Below are positions 29,846 through 43,400 of a stretch of DNA of 64,000 nt, piece after piece. The notes beneath the pieces were generated by a model. It was given only the letters and a program-made list of their open reading frames with translations, was not told the origin of the DNA and searched no databases. Origin of the DNA: Limanda limanda (lineage: Eukaryota; Chordata; Actinopteri; Pleuronectiformes; Pleuronectidae). The translations under genes and the position numbers were made by a program. The first letter of the stretch is position 1; each line of letters begins with the position of its first letter. The stretch covers positions 6,632,406-6,696,405 of the forward strand of contig NC_083649.1 of NCBI RefSeq assembly GCF_963576545.1, read 5' to 3'.

Positions 29846-31359
29846 GAGAAAGAGCAGGAGTGAAAAGAATGAGAAACTCTGAGAGTAAATTAGAGTGAGC
29901 AGAGGTGAGAGGAGGAGGGAGAGAGAGTCAGTGAAGAAACAAAGTGAAAGTATTAAATCATTAATAACTCGTGTCCGGTTTGAAGGATGAGTTCTGTGCA
30001 GACCTGCTGAGCTCAGCTATTCATCACTCCCACTGAACTCTGACACATTTTACATCTCATTAACCTCACTCCTGGTTTTTAATAACACTGCATCACTCAT
30101 ATTCATCAGCGGAGGGAGACGATAACAAACAGGTTTTTAGTGTTTGGAGCCACGTTACATTTTAATGGTGATTAGTTTATTAACATTTATCTTGTAAAAA
30201 AAATATGAGGAATCCTTTTGCACAGTCAAGTTCCTTCATGAGTAGAAACTGTTCCAGCATTTCCTATGGTACACATCCATACAGCTCAGTCTATTAACAC
30301 TAGAGGGCAGTAAGCACCAGTGTTAACAAGCATGACGTTGACTTGGTGTCTGAGAGAAATATGTTCTTATCAAACATCAATAAACACATTAAGAATCCAC
30401 GATCATGGACAACTATGATATGCTTACTCTGCATCTTCTCATTTCCTGCACGTACAGTATCAACTTCATACTTTACTCTCGTCGTTGGAAGAGCAGCTGC
30501 ACTGGGATGATTGTTGTAAATCAATAAATATACAGTGTGCACATAAAATACAGTGAAGCCTGGTATCAAGTTGTCATAAGTGTCAGAGATTTACTACGAA
30601 CACGTAGAGAAGAACAGAAAGAGCTGCAGAAAACTGGGTAATTATTGGGATGCACAAAACAAACAATGTTGTTGATCGTTGGAAACAGGAGACACAATAA
30701 AAAACACAAATCTGCTCGTACTGCATCCGTCAGGGGGAGGATTTTGATAAAATTACCAGCAATGATTCCATTCATTGAAATTACTTTTTCGTGTACACAG
30801 CACCATTTAAAGGAGACATATTCTGCCTAATTCAGACACATCATTTAATTTGGACTTGAAAATGTTTAAATGCTCTAATGTGCAGAAAACACATCACTTT
30901 CCTAATATTGTCCATTGCTGCAGCTCCTCTTTTCAACCTCTGTCTGAAACATTTGATTTCAGCTTCTTTAGCTTTAAGACCCCAACATGTCGGACTCCGC
31001 TCATGCTTTACCTGATTTTTAAAGGGGGCAATGTGCACATTATGCAAATGTAGGCCAATGTGCTTTTAACTTTAACTTTTACATACAACTAGAGGAAGAA
31101 ACTGTGCATTGTATGTCTCCTTTAAAACCATTTAAAATCGTTTTTTGTTGAGCAACCCAAAGCTCTAAAGACTAAAAGGAGCTGTTTCACTGTGGTCGTC
31201 TGAGGAAGGACGACCACAGTGACTGTGCAAAAAAAACACAAGAGTCAGACGTACGACCAGAGTCTGAATGTGACGAGTCCTTTTGTCCAGATGTCTGAGG
31301 GAAGAACCAACACTGTGCCGTGCAGGCTGCTGTATCAAACTGTACCAAAATACAATACA

Positions 31360-31361
<2 letters not shown>

Positions 31362-31426
<65 letters not shown>
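31362..31426. repeat. (CA)n microsatellite
   Basis: A nearly pure CA run of about 64 bases. The poly-His-Thr or Cys-Val frames through it are not genes. Confidence 0.95.
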
Positions 31427-31938
31427 TCACACATTGATTTTGTCTTCCTGAGGTAATCAAGCATTGAATCATAAACACGCACTGTTCCCACTTGATTTAT
31501 ATTTATAAAGCTGATATTGTTTCAGAGATAAAAACATTAATCACACAGAAGAAAAGGAGAAATCAGAGAACAGACGTTTCACGGAGACAGAAAATCAGTT
31601 ATAAAATATCCGAGAGCAAGTGCACAGTTTGGGTTGACAACACCCCTGAATAAAGAGTCGGGGAAAAAGTAACGTGAATGGTTTTGGACACCAGGAATGA
31701 ATTCCTAACCTCTCGATATAGGTTTGAAACAGAATGGTAGCGTTAGCTGTGTGCAGGCCTTGTCGTTATAAATGCACTTATCTCACGTCTTATCATATTA
31801 TCATCCCGTATGCGATTGTTTTATCCTGCAGCCACTTGTCAGTCCACAGTCCACGGGAATGTCCTCAGATACTGTTCGACACCTTTGGTTTGATCTAACA
31901 GCTCCAGCTCCATGAACCTGTGAGTTTAATGTGGACTT

Positions 31939-33830
31939 TCAGTGTCTGTGCTGGACGTTTGTCCCGTCTCCTGTGACCGTGTCTCTGCCGGAGCTACACC
32001 AGTCCTCCTCAGAGGCCGGGGGGGGCAGAGGCAACCCGGACTGTGAGAGGAGAGCGTCTATGTGGGGGAAGAGGGAGGTCAGGGGGCAGTCTGGGGACAT
32101 GTACTTGGCCAGCACCTGGAGCTGCTCCGGCTGCAGGTTGGCTTCGCTGCAGACCCGGTGACACAAGGCAGACACGCTGTGACGTGTGGCCACCTTCATC
32201 TGGCTCAGCTGGCTCTTCTGCACCATCAGTTTCTCCCTCTCCGTCTTCTGTGACACACACACACACACACACACCCTAATTAACATGTCTGCAAAACGAG
32301 AATCTGCAAATGAATTAGAGATTTCAAAAAAAGACTTGTACCAGCTTGTGGATTTCACACTGCAGATTGTAGATGCAGTCTAGCTTCCTCTTGCGGCAGC
32401 GCTGGGCCGCCAGCCGGTTCTTGCAGCGGCGTCTCATGTCGTGGACGAACTCGAGCTGCTCCGCCGTGAAGACCTCTTGCTTCAGCAGCTGCTGGAAGTC
32501 ATTTCTGCCCAGATCCACAATCCAGTCCACAGAGAAGGGCAGCTGCACCTGAGGAAGCAGAGGAGAGAGTTTACAAAGATGGTTCAACAGTGAGAGTATC
32601 GACATCAATGAAGGGGCAGAGTCAGAGAACATCATTTCATATGAAGTCATGCTGTAGATGACATGTTAAGAATCTACGGTTGTTAGTAGTTGGTTGTTTT
32701 TCTTGCATTACAAAGCATGATCTTAGATTTTATATTGTGATGCAGCTTGTAACTCTGGTTTTGAAAGGCACTATATTAAAAACAAGAAATACTCATAATA
32801 TCAAATGATTTCCATATAAACTTCATCATGACAAGTAACTGGTTATTTGAATTTAGCTCTACACCTGACCAGGGACCACAGATTAGAATTAGCCTCTGGG
32901 CTAAATCGGGCATATTTTCATTTGCGTTATCAATATGCACTGTAACTGAAAATAAACATAATAAAATCAAATAAATATTCTTGATATTGTGTCTACAGCA
33001 TGTTGTCCATTTTGTGTATTAATCTTCTATTTTATCTATGTTGTCTAATGACATTTTTTACCAAATTCTTCCCATTCTGCTGATATGTTTGTGTACATTC
33101 AGGAACTAGAGATGTGTATTTAATCTATCTGATTCATTGTACTTTTACATGAGTTTATATGAGATAAGTTTTTGCCAAAGTACTATATGTAAAACTAATT
33201 ATATTCTTTTACTTTGACTGTCAATGTTGTTACCTGTTTCCTGTCCTTTGGAGACTTTTCAAGCCCCTGGAGCCATCTTTGGATTCTTATTCTTATGTGT
33301 ACATTAATAAAACTAAGCAAATCATTGTTTCTTCAATCTAAATAAATAAAAAATGTACCTGGTTGATTTCTGCTAATGTAAAGTTGTCAAACATCCGAGC
33401 AGAGCTTGTTAATTGTTTTTAAAGCAAAGCAAAAGTCAGACGAGTTCTGAAAGTTATATTTTTACCGAGTGGTTAATGAATTAACTCTAGTTAACTTTTA
33501 AAAGCAGAGGTCGGGTGCTGGCTTATTGCCGCCGCTGCCAACGTGTGACAGGAAACGTGCACTCACCAGTTTATAGGAGCAGTATAAATCATGCAGTGTT
33601 TTTTATCTTGTGTAAATAAAACCACTGTTTGCACCTAAACGACCTCAACTCAGTGTCTGCAGACCTGAAGCATTTTTTCGGACAAACGGGGAATAACAGT
33701 CTGGACGGTGGCGTGAGAAAATTCACCCAGAGCTGTTGTTTGTGAAACGCCTGCTAACTCATCGGGCTGAGGCGTCAAATTCAGCTGAGTTGGACTCTGG
33801 ACCAATTAGCCAGACACATGCTCAGGGTCA

Positions 33831-33866
<36 letters not shown>

Positions 33867-36154
33867 CATTATCACCATTGGTGAATCATTAACTTGGCAC
33901 CATAGCGATTTTACTTTCTGTGACGTGAATGCAAACAATCTGATATAATGTACCTGAAAACTCTAATCTTGAACACACAGAGTAGTGTAATCTACACTTA
34001 GGGAGAAATCGCTGATTCTTAAAGTTAAAGGTTCATTCATTCAGCAGGAGCTTTTTTTTTACAGTAGAGCCTCAGCAGACTTGCTTCCCAGCTGCTCACC
34101 TGTCTGGCTCTCTCTCTCGTGTAGGCCTCGCTGTCTCCCTCCGTCTCCGTCTCCGAGTCTCCGTCCTCCCCCGAGTTCAGGGAGGAGACCCCCGACTGGG
34201 ACGCGCACTCCGACAGCTCCGCTCCCTTCCATAAACATTTGCCCTGGTCCAGATCCTGGAGGAAGGGGCAGTCCGAGCTGATGGAGCCGAGGTCGACGTG
34301 ACGCTTCAGCCAATCCTCAGATGCGGCCTGCAGGGGTCCGCTCCCTGTGTTGGAGGATCCTCCGGCGTCAGGGTCCGACGAGCCCTCATCCGACCCCGGG
34401 GGGCTCCCCTCTCTGGCATGGTTCACTGATAGGGTCGCTCTGTCCATGATTCCTCTTTCCCTCTCAGCGTCTGCCTGCTCCTCTGCCCTTTGAAGGATGG
34501 ACACTGGCTCTTCTCCACCAGACTCCCTTGTTTTGTTGTCGTCTCTCAGGTCCATGACGACCCTCTCCGACCCCTGTGACCTCCTCATCACGGGGTCACA
34601 GGGGGCTTCAGCTGAGGCCCTCAGCGGGCAGTGGTGCAATATTAACCCTGGTGACCTCTCGGCCACGGAGACTGCTTCCACACCAGATCTAACCCGAGAG
34701 CTGACCCCAGCGGCTTGCTCCAACTCTTCCTCCATCTTCATCATATCATCCGATGTCCTCTCTCTTTCATTTGTGTCTTTCTCAGCCCCCCCACTGCCCA
34801 CATCTGTTGTCTTTTCATGTATTTCAGTTGTCCGTCGCTGATCCGCTCCGTTGTCCCTGAGTCTGGCCGGATGTGTTTGTTTAGTTTCATTCTTGCTGTT
34901 CGCGCCGCTGGAACAAGGTGAGCAGGACCGGCCGCACTCATCCCGGACGGCCGGGGTTAGACTCTTCTCTGCAGCACGAGCATCCTTCCTACACGCTTGC
35001 TGGAACTTGCGATACTTCGGACATCGCAGGAAGACGTCACTCGCCCCCTCAGCCGCAGCAGCGGTGGTGGCCGCACTCTTCTGACTTCCCAGTTTGCTGC
35101 CCTCTGATTTCTCGCAGGGCCGAGCCACTTCCTGCTGAGAGGGTGAGTCATCAACTGGTTTGACTTCTTTCTCCTCCAACAACACGGCGTCATAGTCTGT
35201 GAAGCTGTCTTGTGTCTTTGACAACTGCCTCTTGTATTTCTTCTTGCAACAGGTCTTTCTGGGACACGGGGCAGAGCCCTTGGTGCTGGAGAAGAACTTA
35301 GGGAGGAGGAATTCAAAGCACGCCTCGTCCAGGTCTCTGAAACCGAGGACAGAGGCCGAGCTGCGTACTTCTAAGACATTGTCTTTGCCGAAGAGGAGTT
35401 TGGACGTGTAGGCAAACTTCAGCAAAGGCTCAAAACCAGCAGCTGTCACCTGTCAGAGAGGAGACATTACATTACTGTCTATCCTGGGTTTACTTGATTT
35501 ACAGTCTTGGATAGAAGCAGGTCATCTTTTAATATTTTCAGGCAGATAAAAATGCACACAATACAATCCAGATGTGAAAATAAAGCTATTAATCTGCTAA
35601 ATGAAACCCAGCATTGTAGGACTTCTACTGCTTCAGTTATAAATACTACACATGTGATCAGGAAATCTAGTTTCTCTTGTTCCCTTTATTTAAAGAAGCT
35701 CATGAATGAATCATCCGCCTAATCTAATGAATTTGTTTTGTTGAAAAAAAGAAAGAAAGACAGATAGAGATCAAAATGGTTTTCTTATCATAGCAAAATA
35801 GAAAAATCCAATCTGCTGATCTAGGTGGCTCTAGAAATCCATTGTTTACTTTTTTATATAAACCATCTATCTTCTCGTGTGGAGCAATGAGCTGGTGAGT
35901 CTCACCTCCTGTGGCAGAGTGAGCACGGCTCCCTGCTGAGTGAGGGAGGAGATCCTGTGGGTGAAGTACTCGCTGCAGGAGGCCAGCACCGAGCGGTGGG
36001 CCCTGAAGCTCTGACCCTCGGCCACCACGGTCACATCGCACATCACGTCCCGCCGCCGCTGGTCGTCCAGGCAGCGCAGCACATGGGAGGAATGCACCGT
36101 CGACTCAAAGGTAAACACAGACGCCCGGGGAGCAGACATGGCCATCAGGGACAT
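31939..36154 (-). CDS. bach1: BTB-bZIP transcription repressor BACH1, 4 coding exons
   Basis: Heme-regulated repressor that pairs with small Maf proteins at MARE/antioxidant elements (for example of hmox1). Coding exons in order: 36154-35906, 35449-34100, 32548-32342, 32247-31939, 704 codons in phase plus stop. The BTB domain is at about residues 14-125 ([35 protein letters not shown]). A long low-conservation middle follows. The CNC-bZIP is at about 545-625 ([19 protein letters not shown], then leucine-spaced helix). Five Cys-Pro dipeptides ([34 protein letters not shown]) are candidate heme motifs. ATGs at 36154 and 36145 precede one at 36139 (MSAPRASVF) that aligns best with the human start; the splice acceptor abuts the first ATG. 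The neighbours map3k7cl and grik1 support BACH1 over BACH2. A non-coding first exon is not located. Confidence 0.93.
32549..34099 (-). other. bach1: bach1 intron 3, nothing else recognised
   Basis: The intron between the long exon and the bZIP exon is AT-rich. Apart from a CA run at 33832-33864 I see no further feature. Confidence 0.6.
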
Positions 36155-36486
36155 CTGGATGTACACACACACACACACACACACACACAACACACACAAA
36201 CTCATATCACCACTGATTCTCTACCAGGTCACACACTTAATAAGATAAACATGAAAATAGCTACAAAAACGTGCCTACCTTACACAGCTGACTTCATTCA
36301 TGTATATCCAAGCAGAGTGGGAGAGAAAGTTCCTGCTGGTGAGCACACATGCTTATTTCTCAAAGGAATGTCGTCCAACCAGACTACGCTTCCCAGAAAG
36401 CCTCAGCTCAGCTCACGTACCAAGTAAAAACTGAGCTTGACTCAGTCATATGTCACTGTGTGTGAGTATGTGAGTGGGAGGGAGCA

Positions 36487-36594
<108 letters not shown>

Positions 36595-36623
36595 GCAACA
36601 GCTCTGGGTGGAACAGAGCAAAC

Positions 36624-36632
36624 GCTGACTCA
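36624..36632. promoter_or_regulatory. MARE-like GCTGACTCA site upstream of bach1
   Basis: GCTGACTCA matches nine bases of the Maf recognition element half (TGCTGACTCAGCA) and is followed by CGCA. A second TGACTCA (AP-1 type) lies at 36438-36444. Such sites are what BACH1-Maf complexes bind, so autoregulation is conceivable. Unproven. Confidence 0.25.
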
Positions 36633-38066
36633 CGCAGTCTTGCTGATAAAGGATGAGCAAGCAGGTTTTCCCGTCCATACCAATCCCACCCTTGGATCCA
36701 GGGGGGGGGGGGGTGAAGTAACAAGGCTGTTCCCAGGAAAAGGAAAAACTTTTATAGATTTACCAGGAACACAAGTCCAGAGATTAAGGTTATTGGATAT
36801 TAACCCAGTGTTTGGACAGGATCATGTACTGGGAAAGTCTTTTTAGATTCAGATTAGCAGGGATTTACTCGATGAATGAAACAGAGAAGGAGACTAAGGG
36901 TTCTTGTCATTTCAATTTGTGTGTTGTTTTCTTAGCTGGAAGTCGTAAATCTTCATGTGAGCTCAAGCCGTCAAAATAAGAGCATCGAGGTATGATTGGT
37001 TAGCGGCTGTAAAAGAGCACAACCTAACGTCATTTGAAGATTCCTCCTCCCTTACTTTAAACATTTTGTGGCTTTTAAGGTGTCAGGTGTGAAATATCTA
37101 TGATCGGATGTCGACATTAATACCGACAGGGATAGTGCACGATAAAAACTTATAAAAATAAACAGCACTGGGCTCCCAGGCAGTAGAACACAGCAGAATA
37201 ACCATGGATACAAAGCACTGATGGGGCCAGTGTCACATGTTTTCAACGAGGAAAAAAGGAAGCCAGGCTGAAGCCGGTTTATCAGATGACCGTTTCATAA
37301 TTCCAGAATGAGCTAATCTGTTCATGAAAAAAGCCCCACAATCTAGTTCCTTATTTCAAGTAAGTGACACAACATCTCCAAACACAACAGCAGCAACCTG
37401 GAGAAATGAAACTACAGGAAGGAACTGACACTGGTGTTAAAATAAAATGCATTTTATTATTAGTCGAGGACGGAAAGCAACAGTTGTTGTGTACTTCCCC
37501 TTGTACAGGTGAGTGAGACACACTACATGGAAAATAAAATGTACAACTCCTAACAATCAACAGTGCTGCTCCTCACACGCAGGCTACAATTCCCAGATAA
37601 ATCATTTTCTGTTTTACCATAACAAGAACCCGACAGGCAGGTACAGGGGGAAACACTCCTCGAAACATTTGGACCACATCCAGACCTCAGGTGAGAGATC
37701 TGAGTCTCCACAGGACCTGAGATATAGGTATAGCTCACAGATCTGGTCACTTTCACAGCCGCTGACATTGTGAATTTTACCAGCCAAGGTTCCCTGAACA
37801 TCACATAACAACCACACAGTGCACTCGGGAGGACGGGCTCGTGTCGTAGCTCGGTAGATTCTCTCTAACACCTTCACACTGATGATGACAGCACATGTGC
37901 GGTTCAAACACATGACTCACACATGAACAAACACGGCGTCTGTGTGTGTAATTAACTGATTCACAGACCGCCGGCGTCTAGAACGAAGGGGCCGCGGCCT
38001 GAGCCTTTATATCTGGTTCTGGTTGGTTCCCTGGACGCCACGCTCAGGTGCTGCAGAGGTCAGGGG

Positions 38067-40018
38067 TCACGAGGAGGAGTCGCGACTGGTTGGGTCAGAC
38101 AGGCAGAGACTCTCCAGCTGCTGGGCGCGCTCGTTGTGGACAGTCACCAAGCTGCGGTTCTCCTCCGCCAGACGCCGGAACTCCTCCTCCAGACGGGCGA
38201 TCTGCACGGCCACCTTCTCGTCCTCCACCAGCTCCGCCAGCAGCTTACGCCTACATGGACGAGGGAGACCGAAATTTAAGAGCAGGTTCCTACATCCCTT
38301 CAAGGAAATAATCAAAATGCATTAAATAAAGTATAGGGAAACACTTATAAAAGCTTCCCATTTCAGAATAAAGGCTGATGGTAACACACATTCATACCTA
38401 TGAGGAAATTACATCTGTCATGACTCTATACAATGGGAGGAACCACAGAAACCTCGAGAACTATGGGAACAATGGAAACTTGCAGGAAGAGCTGAGAAGG
38501 GAAAAAACCCTGTTGCTGTGGTTACAACAAAGTTATCCACTCTGAAATAAGTCAGTGGGACGTTTGGTGGTCAGGGTCAAACGAGTTCCACCACAAGTTG
38601 TTGCCTTGTTTATAAGGAAAAATGATCTGTTTGTTTTTTTAGGACAAATCCAAGTCATAAACATGATGTCTAATGTAAAACAGCTGCGGTGTAGATGAGA
38701 GTTTCTCTGAGTGTAGAACTGTCGACAGATTTATTAATAAAAACCTGTTATTGCTTATCATAATGATTTAAGAGCCACAAAAATATTCTTGAGCCAACGC
38801 TGACCAATCAATTCACCATATTTTACAGACTTCTGTATAATTTAACTGAAAGTAAATCGTTGACAATTGACAGTATGAAAAAAGAAATGCAGGCATCATT
38901 TTTAATGGAGTCTATGTGTCTCCATGTCCACACTCTACATTCAGTTATTACATATTTCCTGATTATTATCAAATAAGAAAAATTGATTTGATGTGGATAA
39001 CCTTATTTATTATCTAATACTCAACACAAAGACAGACTGTGAATGGTTTCATAATCGTTTCCTGCTATAATTAAGTACAAGTTATTTTTAACCATGAGTT
39101 TTTAACCGAAGACACAGTTTGATTTAAAGTGAATAATAAGAGACTCAGATACAAGAGGATGTTCTTCCTCCTCTTCTAGAAACAGCACACACTGTAATGT
39201 GGGCGTGCGTCTGTACATGTGCATGTTTATGTGGGAAGAGGTCAGCTCAAACTAATTCTTCAAAACAGAGAATTGACCCTGAATCTGATGAATACATATA
39301 AAACAAAGGTATTTTCAAAGTAAAAGGCTTTAAACCAATAGTTCCTTTTGTCATTTCTCTGTGTAGATCTGAAAAAAGTTACAACAAATTACCACACCAC
39401 CCCCGAGTCACCAAAATAAAACCTCAATCCCCCACCAACTCTTTCACTCAAGGTTTATTCCTTATATGTTAGGCTTCGATATCAAATCTTGAGTTATTGT
39501 TTCTATAAATACACTGTAGAGGGTTTTTCTAAAACTCCATTATTCCACTATGACCAACTTTTTAAAACCCAAACCCATATTTGTTGTTTTTGTCGTTGGG
39601 TGTCATAACTTTCACTTTCATGACATTCATGAATTTGAGTTAAAGTTTCTGATGAATGCTGCTTTGTGTTTCTGGTTTGATACTGCGAGTGCATTTTGTC
39701 AAATTTCGTTTTGTCATCCTTGCAACACATGCAAGTGTCTGAAATGTCAGTTTTCTATCTGTGAGTTCTCTTCCTCATAAAATACAGGAAGTAAAACTTT
39801 CATTGTGTCATGCATGTTGCTGTTGGCTGACACAAAAATATTCACCCACTATGAAAAAGTATTCAATGTTCTAATTCATGAGAAATTCCATTTAGTAACA
39901 GTATACAAAAAGGTTGTGGTTTTTTCCCCCATATCGTCTAGTTGTATCTAAACTTTCTGAAAGTGTGTATCTTAGTTTATGTGTGCGTGTGCGTGTGCGT
40001 GTGCGTGTGCGAGTGCGT

Positions 40019-40065
<47 letters not shown>

Positions 40066-40182
40066 TGTTTCAGTGGGTCCGGATTTGTGGGGTTGCACGG
40101 GTCTGACTCATTGTGTTCTTATCTAAACCCAATGCTACACTCATCCCATCAGTCGGCCTGCTGTTCTCTTTTTAGGAACTGC

Positions 40183-40256
<74 letters not shown>

Positions 40257-40367
40257 AGTGTGTGCGTGTAGGTGTGGTGGTAGGGTAACAGTAAAAGGCT
40301 TTGAAAATCCATCTGCTAAGACTACCCACAGCTGCTGAGGACACAGGGGACAGTGTGCTCTGTGAGT

Positions 40368-40444
<77 letters not shown>

Positions 40445-43400
40445 CTCATGCAATCACTGCTAAAATAGGTTTATTGAAGGTTGAAGGTTTATTTTCTGAG
40501 GCTATAAACGGCCAAGCGCCATCTAGTGGACGTTTGATTCAAAATGCTTTGCAGCTCTTCTACTTGCAGCCAAAGCTCAGGTGGTAATTTAACCATAACC
40601 CCCTCAACCTTGTAAGTTTGATTTCCAATCCAACATTTGATGTATTATAATGGTAAAGTGTCATTTGTTTTTCTTGAATTACCTTTATCCAATTAGGGAC
40701 ATTTAAGCATATAAAAAATAATTGTTCTAATGACTTGCCTGGACAAACCAGTAGCTGTTCATCCGTTTGTTATCTATACGTTTTAACCATCGAGGGTCAT
40801 GGGAGGCTGGAGCAAATCCCAGTTGGCCGAGCGGTGGGGTACACACCACACAAGGGCAATTTAGAGTCGCCAATTAACTCAAGCCGAAGCTGTATGTCAT
40901 TGGATTGTGGGAGGAGCCTGGAGCAAGCTGAGGAAACTGACATGTACGAGACACTTTACCACTGTGCCACCCATAGCCAGGTATTCTGCTGGTGGGAGCT
41001 GTGACCCTGACATGACTCTTACACAAAAACCTCTGATCTGAAGTCAGACGATTACTATCGCTCCACATAGTCTTTCATTTGTATCCTAACAAAAGGGTTT
41101 ATGGACCAGAACAAACAACACAATAGTGAATGGATTGTGGGGTCTTACTTGCGGTCCTCCAGCAGGGACATCTCATGTTTGACCTGGTGGAACTCTCTGG
41201 CCATCCTGCAGTGCTCCTTGTACACCTGCACACTCTCTCTCCGAGACCCACAGGGGGGAACTGGCTGCGAGAGGTCAAACACATGTGGAGTTAGTTCAGA
41301 TTAATCTCAAGCTCCTGAGAAAAACATCTTTAGATCGTATTCTGGGCGACTCTACCAGCAATAATCGTTCATTATCGATTAAAAAACCTGTTTGACAGTT
41401 TAAACACTAACATTTAATCGACATTAATAAAGGACAGTTTCCATGACAACTCTTGCCTTCATCGATGTCCTGTTTCAGTATAAGAGATCTGCCTTTTTCA
41501 TTGTCAGGTAATGTTCCTGTACTGAAAGGTAGTGACAGTGGGTTGAGACATCGATAATCCTGAACTAAAGTCAGCTATAAACAGGAGCTATAAAGCTCAC
41601 TGCCCAAGCCTCTGGCCAACTCTGCCATGAGTCTTTGCAGACAGATCTATTGCTGGTCGTGGCGTTCTGCCACGGACGAATTTCTGCTGACGAGGGCCGG
41701 CCAGTACCGTGTGGAGGTGTCATGAGGGGATCCCCAATTCTGTTTCTATATCATAACAAAGATGGGAGACATGGCGTCCTGCCGGTTGCCAAGGACAGGT
41801 CGGAACGCTTCCACTTCAGAAGGGAGAGAAAATATTTTATAGGCGGAGTTAAATTTCTTTTTCATCTAGATGCTGAGAAATGTGTTCAGTGATTCTGAAA
41901 ATACAGAAATGATTTTCAAAACACATTTAAAAAGAGGATTTCCTCTCATGTAGTAGCAGAAGCTAGAAGAGGCACAATGGCTTGGAATGTCCTCGGGTGC
42001 TTGTCAATTGTCCGAACTTAGCAGCAGATATCACCAGATAAACTTGAACTTATTTACATTCATAGCACTTGTATGAAGAAGTGTATTTAATGTTACATGG
42101 AAACAAAAGCCATGTTCCCCTTTCCCTTTTCCCAGTAGTACCGTGTCTGGCAGCGATCGTTCACTGGCACTACTACTGTTCCAACTTGATACTCTAAACC
42201 GACGTGCACTGGTTGTGACCCTGGCACCGGCTCCCGCTGAAGGATAATTCAATGACAACAATAATAGCAGCGTGAGAACACACAGGGAAAACATTGATTT
42301 ATGGATGAACTAATCCCGAGCGCCTCCTTATTTAGCATCTCAGTAACAATATATCATCAATGCAATGATATCATCAACCTTGATGTCGTATTTATAGATT
42401 TTTATAATTTACAGTGAGGTTTATTTTAAATCTAATGATCTTTAATAATTTTTACAGCTGCTTTTTCTCTAAAACAATTTTTTAAATTAGTAGTTTCGTA
42501 TTAAAACGGCAGTTTGATTGTTTGTACAGTAAAATACTATAAATTAAAAGAGGGGAATTTAAAAGTTGGGTTTGGTTCAAAATGTTAAATGCTAATATTG
42601 TCTTCACCAGCATTATTTGCCATCGTCTCTGTATCATGCACCTCCTCCTTTGTGTATCCAATGTAATGTGTTGCATCTGTTTACCTGTAATCGCTGTTCG
42701 AGGTCTGGGAAAGTCTTTGCGAGGTCTCCCACATCTTTTACATCTGTTGAGACACAACACATGGTTTAGTTTGAACTGATTATTTTAAAACTGATAATAT
42801 GTAGAATGTCATTTAGTATATGTTGAAATGATACTACTACTGTGATGTATAGTGTGAACTATCAAACACAATTCTGTTAAGGATATTAAGAATTCAGTTT
42901 TTATTGTTTTTGTGTTAACAATTTCATATTCTTTACAGAGAGCATACTTTGTGTTTTATGCAGAGGTGGAATAAATATTAATATTTTCTTCTTAAGTATA
43001 AGTCTCTTTTTCTTACTTTAACAAGTCCTGCACTTTAATGTTGCTTGATTACTATTTAATACAGAATCATCCCTTTTGGAAAGCTATGGTGAATAGTTTG
43101 CCTTTTTGATTAAATATTAACATTTAAGAAGAATATTAATATATATTATATTAGTTTGAAGTTTCAACCAATGGTTTAATGGATTAAAATGTATATATCT
43201 AAGTAATCAATGACAATCAGCCTCCAGGAACTCAAGAGATGTTCAAGATGGATCTTTTTGTCAAATCTAAGTTTGAATCATTTACAAACAGTGGATCATT
43301 GGAATTCACTGTTGAAGGACGATATGAAATCCTGAGTTTCTTTAATGAGTAAAGTTTTGTCTTTAGCTTCAAGTTGATTTCCAGGTAGAATGCTGATGAA

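Larger units (their letters stand above)
26521..31938. other. Gene-free interval between the grm5-rab38 and bach1-grik1 blocks
   Basis: No exon with splice borders and family similarity is recognised on either strand. It holds CA/CACAGA repeats (27171-27238), a CA run (28882-28937), a GA run (29814-29842) and a long CA run (31362-31426). It also holds a 74-base repeat unit (28938-29011), and part of it must be the bach1 3' flank. This is the boundary between two ancestral synteny groups. Confidence 0.55.

Noticed and set aside
42031..42294. Minus-strand 87-codon frame with a signal-peptide-like start (MFSLCVLTLLLLLSL)
   Set aside because: It lies in an intron of map3k7cl on the same strand, has no recognised family, and the rest looks like non-coding or repeat sequence.
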